From positions 1-64,000 of the forward strand of contig NZ_JBHIKW010000016.1 of assembly GCF_042138895.1 (NCBI RefSeq): 64,000 nucleotides of DNA, read 5' to 3'. The position numbers were made by a program, and so were the translations under genes. This DNA comes from Cedecea selenatireducens. GTDB taxonomy: Bacteria > Pseudomonadota > Gammaproteobacteria > Enterobacterales > Enterobacteriaceae. The notes below the pieces were generated by a model. The model worked only from the letters and a program-made list of their open reading frames with translations. It was not told where the DNA came from and made no database searches. Shown piece after piece: positions 36,716 through 45,098 of the stretch (position 1 is the first letter of the stretch; each line of letters begins with the position of its first letter).

Positions 36716-37987
36716 TCAGCAAACTCGCGCCACGGGCAGATCAGCATAACGCGTGGTATAGCGCGGCGACAGCATTTCACGCTTCATCGCCCACGGCTGC
36801 TGTATTCCCTGCCCGGCAAAATAGAGTGTTCCTTTGCCCTGTTCTTTATTCAGGCGATCCAGAACGGTCATCAGCTTTTCGCCGTTAAGCCGCGGCACGC
36901 TGCTGTCGAAGAGATCGAACTGCGCCACGCCCTGGCTGAAGAAATCCCCCAGCATGACGCCCGCTTTCTGGTAGCGATGCCCTTCCTGCCAGATAGCTTC
37001 CAGACTCTGCATCGCGGCCTGGATAATATCCCGGCTGTCCTGCGTTGGGATAAGCAACGAAACGGATGAACAGTTGCCGTAATAAGGCTCATTTGTCGCA
37101 AACGGGCTGCTCTTCACAAAGGCGGAGATAACCCGGCAATACTGGTGTTCGGCACGCAGCTTTTCCGCCGCTCTGCTTGCATAGCTGCTGACGGCCTGAC
37201 GCATATCTTCAAACTCGGTAATACGTTCCCCAAACGAGCGACTGCAGATGATTTCCTGCTTAGCAGACGCAAATTCCCCCATTTCAAGGCATGACTCGCC
37301 GCGCAGCTCGCGCACCGTTCTTTCCAGCACCACGCTGAAGTGCCGGCGAATAAAACGGATGTCCGCATCGGCAAGCTGCAAAACCGTGTTTATGCCCATG
37401 CCTTCGAGCTTTTTCGACATTCGCCGACCCACGCCCCAGACCTCGCCCACGGCAAGCTTTGCCATAAGCCAGCGCTGGTGCTCAGGGCGAGATAAATCCA
37501 CCACGCCACCGGTCTTTTCCTGCCACGTTTTTGCGGCGTGGTTAGCCAGCTTGGCCAGCGTTTTTGTCGGCGCAATGCCGACCCCCACCGTCAGGCGAGT
37601 GCGCTGGAGAATCGCCGCGCGGACAGACAGCCCAAACGCCTTCAGGTTGCAGCAATTGCTGACGCCCGTTAAATCGCAAAATGCTTCGTCAATGGAGTAA
37701 ACCTCAACCCTGGGCAATAGCTCTTCGAGCACGCCCATCACCCGTTGGCTCATGTCAGCATACAGCTCGTAGTTGCTGCTAAACGTCAGCACGCCCTGCC
37801 GTCTGAGCGACTCTTTCTGCTTAAAAAAGGGTTCGCCCATTTTCACAAAGGGCTTGGCTTCGGCGGAGCGCGAGATCACACATCCGTCGTTATTAGACAA
37901 AACGACAATCGGCTTTCCCGCGAGATCGGGGCGAAAGGCCGTTTCACACGAGGCGTAAAAGCTGTTCACATCCACCAGCGCAAACAT
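36716..37987 (-). CDS. umuC: DNA polymerase V catalytic subunit
   Basis: This 423-residue Y-family polymerase performs error-prone translesion synthesis when complexed with processed UmuD. Catalytic acidic residues are seen in FALVDVNSFYASCE (Asp6) and YSIDEAF (Asp/Glu near 101-102). A beta-clamp-binding motif QFDLF lies near residue 355. Length equals the usual 422-424. It begins 2 bp after the umuD stop, forming the standard umuDC operon controlled by the LexA box upstream of umuD. Confidence 0.96.
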   Translation of the reverse strand: MFALVDVNSFYASCETAFRPDLAGKPIVVLSNNDGCVISRSAEAKPFVKMGEPFFKQKESLRRQGVLTFSSNYELYADMSQRVMGVLEELLPRVEVYSIDEAFCDLTGVSNCCNLKAFGLSVRAAILQRTRLTVGVGIAPTKTLAKLANHAAKTWQEKTGGVVDLSRPEHQRWLMAKLAVGEVWGVGRRMSKKLEGMGINTVLQLADADIRFIRRHFSVVLERTVRELRGESCLEMGEFASAKQEIICSRSFGERITEFEDMRQAVSSYASRAAEKLRAEHQYCRVISAFVKSSPFATNEPYYGNCSSVSLLIPTQDSRDIIQAAMQSLEAIWQEGHRYQKAGVMLGDFFSQGVAQFDLFDSSVPRLNGEKLMTVLDRLNKEQGKGTLYFAGQGIQQPWAMKREMLSPRYTTRYADLPVARVC

Positions 37988-37989
37988 AT

Positions 37990-38409
37990 CTAGCTCGCCG
38001 CTTTGATGATAAAAGTGACGACGCCAAAGATATCGAGCGGGACGTCATCGGTCACGGGAATCGGGGACCAGGCGCTGTTCATCGGCAACAGCATCACCGT
38101 CGGGCGAAGCTGGAGGCGTTTCACGGTGAAGGCACCGTCAATGGCCGCAATCACAATATCGCCCTGCGACGCCGTTCTTGAGCTGTCAACGATAAGCAAA
38201 TCTCCTTCGCCGATTCCCCCTTCCACCATCGAGTCCCCCGCCGCCTTCACGAAGTAGGTCGCGCCGGGATTACGCACCAGCAGCTTATTGAGATCGATAC
38301 GCTGCTCAACATAGTCCTGAGCCGGTGACGGAAACCCGCACTGCACCAGGTCGCCAAAAAGAGGTAAAGAAGAGTCAGGGCAATGCGCCGCAGGTTTGAG
38401 AAGGTTCAT
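37990..38409 (-). CDS. umuD: DNA polymerase V accessory protein UmuD
   Basis: The start at 38409 gives the family length of 139 residues; the longer frame to 38484 would run through the LexA box. The protein is a LexA-like serine protease fold that self-cleaves when RecA filaments form. The cleavage pair Cys24-Gly25 (LVQCGFP), nucleophile Ser60 (AGDSM) and Lys97 (FTVKR) are all at the exact canonical positions. Processed UmuD' dimers join UmuC to make polymerase V. It is the first gene of the umuDC operon. Confidence 0.97.
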   Translation of the reverse strand: MNLLKPAAHCPDSSLPLFGDLVQCGFPSPAQDYVEQRIDLNKLLVRNPGATYFVKAAGDSMVEGGIGEGDLLIVDSSRTASQGDIVIAAIDGAFTVKRLQLRPTVMLLPMNSAWSPIPVTDDVPLDIFGVVTFIIKAAS

Positions 38410-38426
38410 GATACCGCCAATGCAAA

Positions 38427-38446
38427 TACTGTTTATATATACAGTA
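38427..38446 (-). promoter_or_regulatory. LexA box of umuDC
   Basis: TACTGTTTATATATACAGTA is the CTG-N10-CAG SOS operator with extended symmetric flanks, differing by one base from the ideal TACTGTATATATATACAGTA. It ends 17 bp from the umuD start codon, so LexA would block initiation. This predicts tight repression and late SOS induction. Confidence 0.95.
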
Positions 38447-38620
38447 TCAGGTAAAAAAGACACTTCAAGCAAGAAAACACGCACTTTTGCTAAGCCATTT
38501 GTTTTGCAAACGAAAAAACTCTAGCCCGCAGACAGAATCCATAAAAGCCTTAAGGTGTAATGAAAAAGAGCATAGTGATATGGTCAACAGCAGGCCCGTT
38601 ACCCAACAAAAGGATGCGTG

Positions 38621-40657
38621 ATGACACAGCCAGAGATTCAGGATTTGCTTAACCAGCTCGAAACCCCGGAAGATGCCGCGGCGCTGAGCTGGGTGGAAAA
38701 ACAAAACCAGCGCACCACGGACAGGTTCGCCAAAGGAGAACGTTTTCAACAGATGCGGGGCGCCATCCTGCGGTCGCTTGACGATAAAACCAACATTCCC
38801 TGGGGAAGCCATTACCGCGAAAAGGTCTATAACTTCTGGCAGGATGACGAGCATCCTCGGGGCATCTGGCGCCGGACGTCTGAAGCCTCTTATCTGACGG
38901 CCACGCCGGAATGGGAAACGGTGCTGGATATCGATCGCCTGAATGAAGACGAAGACGCGAACTGGAGCTACCACGGCGCAGATCTGCTTCATCCTGGCTA
39001 CTCGCGGGCGCTGATCTTTTTATCCAGCGGCGGCGATGCCTGTGAAATACGTGAATTCGATCTGGTGAATAAAACGTTTATTCGCGACGGTTTTTTCCTG
39101 CCGGAAAGCAAAAGCTCGGCAAGCTGGGTGGATGAAAATACCCTGCTGCTGGCGCTGGACGCGGGTGACGACACGCTCACCACCTCCGGCTATCCACGCT
39201 GCGCTTACCGCTGGGTTCGTGGCACATCGCCGCAGGATGCCGCGCTGATTTACGCTGGCGAAGCTACGGATATGGCCGTTTCAGCCTGGCATGACGATAC
39301 CCCCGGTTTTGAGCGCGATCTGGTGCACTGCAGCAAAGACTTCTACCGCGGGCAGACCTGGCTATTGACCGGGCAGGACACGCTGACGCTTATCGCCGTC
39401 CCGGAGGATGCCTCCTGCGGATTTTTTAAAGACTGGCTGCTGGTCACGCTAACCTCCGACTGGACAATAGCTGAGACAACCTGGCCCGCAGGTGCCCTGC
39501 TGGCTATTGATTTAGCTGATTTTCAGCGAGGTGAGCGCAATTTCATTCCACTCTTCACGCCCAACTCCCGCACCACGCTGCAAGGCTACGGCTCGACCCG
39601 TGATTACCTCCTGCTTAACCTGAGCCAGGATGCTGTCGAAAAAGTCGATTTTATAAAAATCGAAAACGGGCAACGCCACTGCGTGAAAACGCTGGAGCTG
39701 CCTGATTTTACCAATGTCTCCGCCGGCGGTATTGATGACGAAAGCAATCGCTACCGGCTGGTCAGCCACGGTTTTTTACAGCCGAATAGCCTGAGCTATG
39801 GCGATCTGGACAACGATACGCTCGGCCTCGTCAAACAGGATCCGACCTGCTTTGACGCAGCGGAATTTAGCGTGACTCAGCACTTCGCCCTGTCTGAGGA
39901 CGGCACGCGTATTCCCTACTTCCAGGTCTCAGCCAAAGCGCTAACGCTTTCCGGTGATAACCCAACGCTGCTGTACGGTTACGGCGGGTTTGAGGTCTCT
40001 TTAACGCCTCATTACCTCGGTTCGAAAGGCGTGACGTGGCTGCAAAAAGGCGGCGTCTACGTTGTCGCTAATATTCGCGGCGGCGGTGAATATGGCCCGG
40101 CGTGGCACCAGGCCGCGCTCAAACAGCACCGCCACCGAGCCTGGGAAGATTTCACTGCCGTCGCAGCCGACCTGGTGGCGCGCAAAATCACCAGCCCCGC
40201 CAGGCTTGCGGCCCAGGGCGGCAGCAACGGCGGCCTGCTGATTGGCAATATGCTCACCGACTATCCCACGCTCTTCGGCGCGCTGGTGTGCGAAGTCCCG
40301 CTTCTGGATATGCTGAACTACCACAACTGGCTGGCAGGCGCTTCATGGATTGCCGAATATGGCGACCCGGAAGTTGCCGAAGAGCGAGAGTGGCTGCTGC
40401 GCTACTCGCCGTTCGACAAGGTGTCCGCCGACGTGGATTATCCCCCCACGCTGTTTACCACCGGCACTCAGGATGACAGAGTCAGCCCGGCGCACGCCCG
40501 CCGGATGGTGGCGCGTATGCAGCAGCAAGGGCATGACAATGTCTGGCTGTATGAGGAAACCGATGCGGGCCACGGCAGCGCGCCGGAAAATAGCCAGACG
40601 GCGTCTCATCAGGCGATGACAGAAGAGTTTCTCTGGCAGATGCTGAGCGGGAAATAA
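38621..40657 (+). CDS. Prolyl oligopeptidase family (S9) serine peptidase
   Basis: I choose ATG at 38621 over the GTG one codon earlier because AAGGA sits at good spacing; the product has 678 residues. An N-terminal propeller-like half is followed by an alpha/beta hydrolase domain with nucleophile GGSNGG (Ser near 535), acid in TGTQDDRVSP (Asp near 617) and TDAGHGS (His near 648). The size fits prolyl oligopeptidases, and the sequence looks distinct from oligopeptidase B (PtrB). No signal peptide is seen, so a cytoplasmic role in cleaving short peptides is likely. It is divergent from umuD across 211 bp and monocistronic. Confidence 0.88.
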   Translation: MTQPEIQDLLNQLETPEDAAALSWVEKQNQRTTDRFAKGERFQQMRGAILRSLDDKTNIPWGSHYREKVYNFWQDDEHPRGIWRRTSEASYLTATPEWETVLDIDRLNEDEDANWSYHGADLLHPGYSRALIFLSSGGDACEIREFDLVNKTFIRDGFFLPESKSSASWVDENTLLLALDAGDDTLTTSGYPRCAYRWVRGTSPQDAALIYAGEATDMAVSAWHDDTPGFERDLVHCSKDFYRGQTWLLTGQDTLTLIAVPEDASCGFFKDWLLVTLTSDWTIAETTWPAGALLAIDLADFQRGERNFIPLFTPNSRTTLQGYGSTRDYLLLNLSQDAVEKVDFIKIENGQRHCVKTLELPDFTNVSAGGIDDESNRYRLVSHGFLQPNSLSYGDLDNDTLGLVKQDPTCFDAAEFSVTQHFALSEDGTRIPYFQVSAKALTLSGDNPTLLYGYGGFEVSLTPHYLGSKGVTWLQKGGVYVVANIRGGGEYGPAWHQAALKQHRHRAWEDFTAVAADLVARKITSPARLAAQGGSNGGLLIGNMLTDYPTLFGALVCEVPLLDMLNYHNWLAGASWIAEYGDPEVAEEREWLLRYSPFDKVSADVDYPPTLFTTGTQDDRVSPAHARRMVARMQQQGHDNVWLYEETDAGHGSAPENSQTASHQAMTEEFLWQMLSGK

Positions 40658-40791
40658 ATAAGCCAGGGCGGTGCATAAAGGGCGCACCGCCTTTTCATTA
40701 GATGTACTAATCCATAAGCATATTTTTTAATTTTTATTTATCGTTCAAACGCTATTTAATCCGTCTTCAATCACCTGAAGGAGATCGATAC

Positions 40792-41190
40792 ATGTCTGGC
40801 GAAAATAACCTTGAAATCCTGCTGAGCAATGCCGCTCCCGAGCTTAATCCCGGGAAATATGTCTTTTGCACTTTAGCCTCACCTTCTGCGGAAATAAAAG
40901 ATGCCGCCATTGTGACCGTTCGCGAGGCTGAAGGCGTGACGCTGGTTCTGCCGCAGGATCTGGCGGATAAACATGCCGTTAGCTACGACTATGTCGCCAG
41001 TTGGGTAACCCTGAAAATTCACTCGTCCCTCGCCGCCGTGGGCCTTACCGCCGCGTTTTCACGCGCGCTGGCAAATAAAGGCATCAGCTGTAACGTGGTG
41101 GCAGGTTATTACCACGACCATATTTTCGTGGCTCATAAAGACACCGAATCGGCGATGGCGGCATTATCGTCTTTGTCATCGGCTATATAA
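40792..41190 (+). CDS. ACT-domain (ACT_3/DUF2241-type) protein
   Basis: This 132-residue protein looks like the short ACT-domain family that begins LNPGKYVFCTL. An N-terminal ACT-like half (YVFCTLASP, VTLVLPQ) precedes a second half with WVTLKIHSSLAAVGLTAA and ISCNVVAGYYHDHIFV. ACT modules usually bind amino acids or other small ligands. No target enzyme is fused or adjacent, so its role is unknown. It has a GGAG-type ribosome site nine bases before ATG and lies 134 bp after the peptidase gene. Confidence 0.75.
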   Translation: MSGENNLEILLSNAAPELNPGKYVFCTLASPSAEIKDAAIVTVREAEGVTLVLPQDLADKHAVSYDYVASWVTLKIHSSLAAVGLTAAFSRALANKGISCNVVAGYYHDHIFVAHKDTESAMAALSSLSSAI

Positions 41191-41235
41191 GCAGGCAAAT
41201 AAGGGGGGCCTTTCGCCTCCCCTGACAACAGGCTA

Positions 41236-42072
41236 TTAGCTGCGGATAAATTTCAGGATGTCCGCATTGATGGTATCGGCATGCGTGGTATGCATGCCGT
41301 GAGGATAGCCGGGATAGATATGCAGCGTGCCGTTGCTGAGCAGCTTGTCCTGCAGAATGGCAGCATTTTTATAAGGCACAATCTGATCGTCATCGCCCTG
41401 CAGCACTAAGACGGGAACGGTGATGGCTTTCAGATCGTCGGTCTGATCGGTTTCTGAAAACGCTTTAATACCGTCATAGTGCGCTTTTGCGCTGCCGGTC
41501 ATGCCCTGCCGCCACCAGTTCCGGATGCTGCCCTCGGCGACTTCTGCCCCCTGGCGGTTAAAGCCGTAGAACGGGCCAGAGGCGACATCAAGGTAAAACT
41601 GCGCCCGGTTTGCCGCCAGCGCTTTACGGAAGCCGTCGAAAACGTCGAGCGGCGTTCCGCCCGGATTGTTCGCCGTTTTCACCATCAGCGGCGGAACTGC
41701 ACTGACTAAAACGGCTTTCGCCACGCGCCCCTGAGGCTGCCCGTATTTGGCCACATAGCGAGCTACCTGCCCACCGCCGGTTGAGTGCCCCACGTGCACG
41801 GCATTTTTCAGATCCAGATGCTCCGCTACCGCCGAGGCATCCGCAGCATAATGATCCATATCATGCCCTTCACTGACCTGGTCTGAACGGCCGTGCCCGC
41901 GACGGTCGAACGCGATAACCCGGAAGCCTTCGCCTAAGAAAAACAGCATCTGGTTATCCCAGTCATCGGCGCTTAACGGCCAACCATGATGAAAAACAAT
42001 CGGCTGAGCCTCTTTCGGCCCCCAGTCTTTATAGAAGATATTGACGCCATCTTTCGTCTTTACGAAGGTCAT
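41236..42072 (-). CDS. Alpha/beta hydrolase, non-heme chloroperoxidase-like
   Basis: The ATG at 42072 (278 residues) is preferred because GAGGAG precedes it by 8 bp; a GTG three codons upstream is possible. The fold shows the oxyanion HGWP segment, nucleophile elbow GHSTGGG (Ser near 96), an acid in LQGDDDQIVP and a histidine in PHGMHTTH. These and the length match bacterial non-heme haloperoxidases and arylesterases. The natural substrate cannot be told. It faces away from ttcA across a short intergenic region and ends 45 bp from the convergent ACT-domain gene. Confidence 0.85.
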   Translation of the reverse strand: MTFVKTKDGVNIFYKDWGPKEAQPIVFHHGWPLSADDWDNQMLFFLGEGFRVIAFDRRGHGRSDQVSEGHDMDHYAADASAVAEHLDLKNAVHVGHSTGGGQVARYVAKYGQPQGRVAKAVLVSAVPPLMVKTANNPGGTPLDVFDGFRKALAANRAQFYLDVASGPFYGFNRQGAEVAEGSIRNWWRQGMTGSAKAHYDGIKAFSETDQTDDLKAITVPVLVLQGDDDQIVPYKNAAILQDKLLSNGTLHIYPGYPHGMHTTHADTINADILKFIRS

Positions 42073-42232
42073 AAACCTCACTCCTCGTCGCTATGAATTG
42101 CGTTTAACCCAGTAAAGCATAGTCGATGGGTGTGGCATGTCCGTAAATCCTGCTGGCATTCGCCGCCGCAATCCGTACCATACACGCCAGCATGACACGC
42201 TGTGCGTGTTGGATTCAGAGCCCGAGACTTTC

Positions 42233-43153
42233 ATGACCACTCAAAAAGAACAGTACAACCTGAACAAGTTACAGAAACGCCTGCGTCGCAACGTGGGTGA
42301 AGCGATTGCCGATTACAACATGATTGAAGACGGCGACCGCATTATGGTTTGCCTTTCCGGCGGCAAAGACAGCTACACCATGCTGGAGATTCTGCGCAAC
42401 CTTCAGCAGAGCGCGCCAATCAGTTTTAGCCTCGTGGCGGTCAACCTCGACCAGAAACAGCCTGGCTTCCCTGAGCATATTCTGCCGGCTTATCTGGACA
42501 GCATCGGCGTTGAATACAAGATTGTAGAAGAGAACACCTACGGCATCGTTAAAGAGAAGATCCCGGAAGGCAAAACCACCTGCTCTCTGTGCTCGCGCCT
42601 GCGCCGCGGCATTCTGTATCGCACCGCGACCGAATTAGGCTGTACCAAAATCGCGCTGGGCCACCATCGCGACGATATTCTGCAGACGCTGTTCCTGAAT
42701 ATGTTCTACGGCGGCAAGATGAAGGGTATGCCACCGAAGCTGATGAGCGACGACGGCAAGCACATCGTTATTCGCCCGCTGGCCTACTGCCGCGAGAAAG
42801 ACATTGAGCGTTTTGCGATTGCCCGCGAATACCCGATTATTCCTTGTAACCTGTGCGGCTCGCAGCCAAACCTGCAGCGCCAGGTGATTGCCGATATGCT
42901 GCGCGACTGGGATAAACGCTATCCGGGGCGCATCGAAACCATGTTTACGGCGATGCAGAACGTGGTGCCGTCACACATGTGCGATACCGAACTGTTTGAT
43001 TTCGCCAATATTACTCACGGTTCAGAAGTCGTGAACGGCGGCGATCTGGCGTTCGATCGTGAAGACATTCCGATGCAGCCGGTTGGCTGGCAGCCGGAAG
43101 AAGACGGCGCGGACGCCGCTCTGCAGCGTCTGGATATTCTGGAAATCAAATAA
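42233..43153 (+). CDS. ttcA: tRNA 2-thiocytidine biosynthesis protein
   Basis: The ATG at 42233 gives 306 residues starting MTTQKEQYNLNKLQKRLRR, in register with E. coli TtcA; the open frame upstream is not conserved coding. TtcA thiolates cytidine 32 in several tRNAs using ATP and a [4Fe-4S] cluster. The PP-loop SGGKDS lies near residues 42-47; cluster cysteines lie in CSLC (near 117) and CNLC (near 205). In E. coli K-12 this gene borders the Rac prophage; here it is intact with no prophage in view. Confidence 0.96.
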   Translation: MTTQKEQYNLNKLQKRLRRNVGEAIADYNMIEDGDRIMVCLSGGKDSYTMLEILRNLQQSAPISFSLVAVNLDQKQPGFPEHILPAYLDSIGVEYKIVEENTYGIVKEKIPEGKTTCSLCSRLRRGILYRTATELGCTKIALGHHRDDILQTLFLNMFYGGKMKGMPPKLMSDDGKHIVIRPLAYCREKDIERFAIAREYPIIPCNLCGSQPNLQRQVIADMLRDWDKRYPGRIETMFTAMQNVVPSHMCDTELFDFANITHGSEVVNGGDLAFDREDIPMQPVGWQPEEDGADAALQRLDILEIK

Positions 43154-43159
43154 TCTTAC

Positions 43160-43183
43160 TTCCCTCTCCGCCCGGAGAGGGAA
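43160..43183. repeat. Short palindromic repeat, copy D (after ttcA)
   Basis: TTCCCTCTCC and GGAGAGGGAA form a perfect 10-bp stem with a GCCC loop. No T-run follows on either strand, so it resembles the CCCTCTCC/GGAGAGGG repeat family more than a standard terminator. It lies between the convergent ttcA and the small proline-rich gene. Confidence 0.7.
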
Positions 43184-43187
43184 AACT

Positions 43188-43340
43188 TCAGTGATGCGCC
43201 GGTGGGTCGATGATTGGCCTCGGGTCCGGGTCGGTCGGCGGGTCTGGAATGGGCTGCGGTTTAGGGATCGGGTCAGGTACCGGCACGGGTTCGGTGGGAA
43301 AAGCCGGGTCGCTCATCATCAGGCTGTTGCGATACAGCAT
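43188..43340 (-). CDS. ynaL: Proline-rich small protein (YnaL-like)
   Basis: A 50-residue frame starts at 43340 with GGAG six bases before ATG. The product begins MLYRNSLMMSDPAF and then runs through DP/PxP repeats (PVPVPDPIPKPQPIPDPP) to end IIDPPAHH. About 40 percent of residues are proline. It matches what I recall of the proline-rich small protein YnaL of E. coli and relatives; the symbol is given on that basis with some doubt. It is converging with ttcA and just downstream of fnrS on the same strand. Function is unknown. Confidence 0.65.
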   Translation of the reverse strand: MLYRNSLMMSDPAFPTEPVPVPDPIPKPQPIPDPPTDPDPRPIIDPPAHH

Positions 43341-43397
43341 CGTCATCTCCTGCGTGGGTGAATTCGCCCTTTAAAGCGTAGTCCACAAATGACGGAC

Positions 43398-43520
43398 AAA
43401 AAAAAGCCGACTCTTAAAGTCGGCATTGTACGAATCAATTGTGCTATGCAGTAATTCTAAAAAAAGGAAGTAAGACAATATGGAGCGCAACGCCCATCGC
43501 TTGACGTTGCATTCACCTGC
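43398..43520 (-). ncRNA. fnrS: FnrS, anaerobically induced Hfq-binding small RNA
   Basis: On the minus strand the sequence starts GCAGGTGAATGCAACG, passes through CCATATTGTCTTACTTCC and CTGCATAGCACAATTGATTC, and ends in the terminator GCCGACT...AGTCGGC plus eight T. These blocks match E. coli FnrS, which is about 122 nt and represses aerobic metabolism genes when oxygen is low. It lies beside zntB, as in E. coli. The terminator loop (TTAAG here) differs from E. coli. Confidence 0.95.
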
Positions 43521-43555
43521 GAGAGAGAGTTTGCCCCTATGCGGCATTTGGTTTC

Positions 43556-43569
43556 TTGATTTTGCTCAA
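43556..43569 (-). promoter_or_regulatory. FNR site of fnrS
   Basis: TTGATTTTGCTCAA matches the FNR pattern TTGATNNNNATCAA with one mismatch. Its centre is about 42 bp upstream of the FnrS 5' end, the class II position expected for direct FNR activation. Confidence 0.88.
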
Positions 43570-43615
43570 GAACAGCGCCGTTTTCAGCGGTTGGTCCCAT
43601 TAAAATGATGCGATT

Positions 43616-44599
43616 TTACAGCCATCTACTGCGATGTAACCACCAGGCAACACCGCCGATCAAAACCACCAACATAATGCAGAACAGCGCAAAGCCAAAC
43701 GCCCAGCCGCCCCCGGGAATGCCCCCAAGGTTAACGCCAAACAGCCCGGTTAAAAACGTGCTGGGTAAAAATACCATGGCCATCAGCGACATGGTGTAAG
43801 TTCGGCGGTTTAAGGATTCTTGCATCACCTGGGAGATCTCATCGGTCATCACACCCGTGCGGGCGATGCAGGAGTCGATTTCGTCCAGCCCCCTGCCCAG
43901 CCTGTCGGCAATGTCCTGCATACGGCGGCGCTGATCGTCGTTCATCCAGCTAAGCCGCTCGCTGGACAGTCGCGCGTAAACATCCCGCTGCGGAGACATG
44001 TAGCGACGCATTACGATCAGTTGCTTACGCAGCAGCGCCAGCGCGCCGCGAGGCGGAACCTGCTGGTCGAGCAAATTGTCTTCCAGGTCGATGATTTTGT
44101 CGTGCATTTGCTCGATAAATTCACTGGCGTGATCGGTGAGCGCATCACAGGCATCCACCAGCCAGCTGCCGCAGTCGGTCGGGCCGGTGCCTTCATTCAG
44201 ATCGTTAACCACATCGTCCAGCGCCAGCACCTGCCGCCTGCGGGTTGAAACAATGAGCCGTTCATCGATGTAAAGCCGCACGGCCACCAATTGGTCCGGA
44301 CGTTCGTCGGTACTGCCGTTGATGCAGCGCAGGGTAATCAGCGTGCCGTCACCGACACGAGAAACGCGTGGACGCATGCTCTCACCGGCTAATGCGTCTC
44401 TGACATAGTTGGGCAACAGCGGCGTGTTTGCCAGCCAGTCCGCGCTGTCGGCGTTGGTGTAATTGAGATGCAGCCAGCAGGGATGCTCGCTGTCGATGAT
44501 TTCGTTGCTGTCGATGGGCTTTACGCCGCCCTTCCCGTCCAGTTGCCAGGCAAATACCGCGTCCGGCACGTGCAGCTCGCTGCCTTTAATTACATCCAC
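43616..44599 (-). CDS. zntB: Zinc transporter of the CorA family
   Basis: This 327-residue inner-membrane protein belongs to the CorA metal transporter superfamily. A large cytoplasmic N-terminal domain with long helices is followed by two C-terminal membrane helices (MSLMAMVFLPSTFLTGLFGV and the segment starting FGFALFCIMLVV). The pore-signature GVN sits between them (LFGVNLGGIPGG). ZntB moves zinc, first described as efflux in Salmonella and later as proton-coupled uptake. Length equals E. coli ZntB, and its fnrS neighbour is conserved. Confidence 0.95.
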   Translation of the reverse strand: MDVIKGSELHVPDAVFAWQLDGKGGVKPIDSNEIIDSEHPCWLHLNYTNADSADWLANTPLLPNYVRDALAGESMRPRVSRVGDGTLITLRCINGSTDERPDQLVAVRLYIDERLIVSTRRRQVLALDDVVNDLNEGTGPTDCGSWLVDACDALTDHASEFIEQMHDKIIDLEDNLLDQQVPPRGALALLRKQLIVMRRYMSPQRDVYARLSSERLSWMNDDQRRRMQDIADRLGRGLDEIDSCIARTGVMTDEISQVMQESLNRRTYTMSLMAMVFLPSTFLTGLFGVNLGGIPGGGWAFGFALFCIMLVVLIGGVAWWLHRSRWL

Positions 44600-44728
44600 T
44601 GCGCAATCCTCAAGCTGAGTCAGTTCTTTCTGTCAGTCTAGCCATCTCTGATACGAAGGCAACCGCAAGAAGTTATCAAACGCGCTGAAATTGCAGAGAA
44701 AAGCGTAAATAAACCTTAATGGCAGGCG

Positions 44729-44758
44729 AAAAAAAAACCGGGCTATTGCCCGGTTTTT
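44729..44758 (-). terminator. Terminator after the YbiI-like gene
   Basis: Stem AACCGGGC/GCCCGGTT with a TATT loop is followed on the minus strand by nine T. It sits immediately beyond the stop of the zinc-finger gene and also has T on the plus strand. Confidence 0.9.
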
Positions 44759-44759
44759 G

Positions 44760-45026
44760 CTAACGTAGCTGGCTGTCTTTCGAGCCGCGGCGGTTATAAC
44801 CTGAGAACGTGGCCCGGTGCACATCCTCCGCCTGCTGGCAGCGGATGCACAGCCGTACACCCTGAATCGCTTTGCGCCGTGCGTCTGGAATACGTTCCCC
44901 GCACTCTTCGCAGTATTCGAGACTTTCGCCTTTCGGCAACTCACTGCGCGCTCTGGCAACGGCGTCGTCCACGGTGCTGTCGATTTGCTCCTGAACGGCG
45001 CCGTCATTGGCCCAACCTGATGCCAT
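44760..45026 (-). CDS. YbiI-like DksA/TraR-type zinc finger protein
   Basis: This 88-residue protein has a Cys4 zinc finger with Cys39, Cys42, Cys60 and Cys63 (CEECGERIPDARRKAI ... LCIRC) and the C-terminus GYNRRGSKDSQLR. The start MASGWANDGAVQEQI and the ending match E. coli YbiI, also 88 residues. The symbol is withheld because ybiI lies elsewhere in E. coli, so this may be a paralogue. Small TraR/DksA-type proteins can bind RNA polymerase, but YbiI function is not settled. It is monocistronic between mppA and zntB. Confidence 0.88.
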   Translation of the reverse strand: MASGWANDGAVQEQIDSTVDDAVARARSELPKGESLEYCEECGERIPDARRKAIQGVRLCIRCQQAEDVHRATFSGYNRRGSKDSQLR

Positions 45027-45098
45027 CTCGTCACCTCCGCAATCGCTATGCCTGAGGTGACTATAATAACACTTTTACCGCACAAATTTTAGCCAGCG

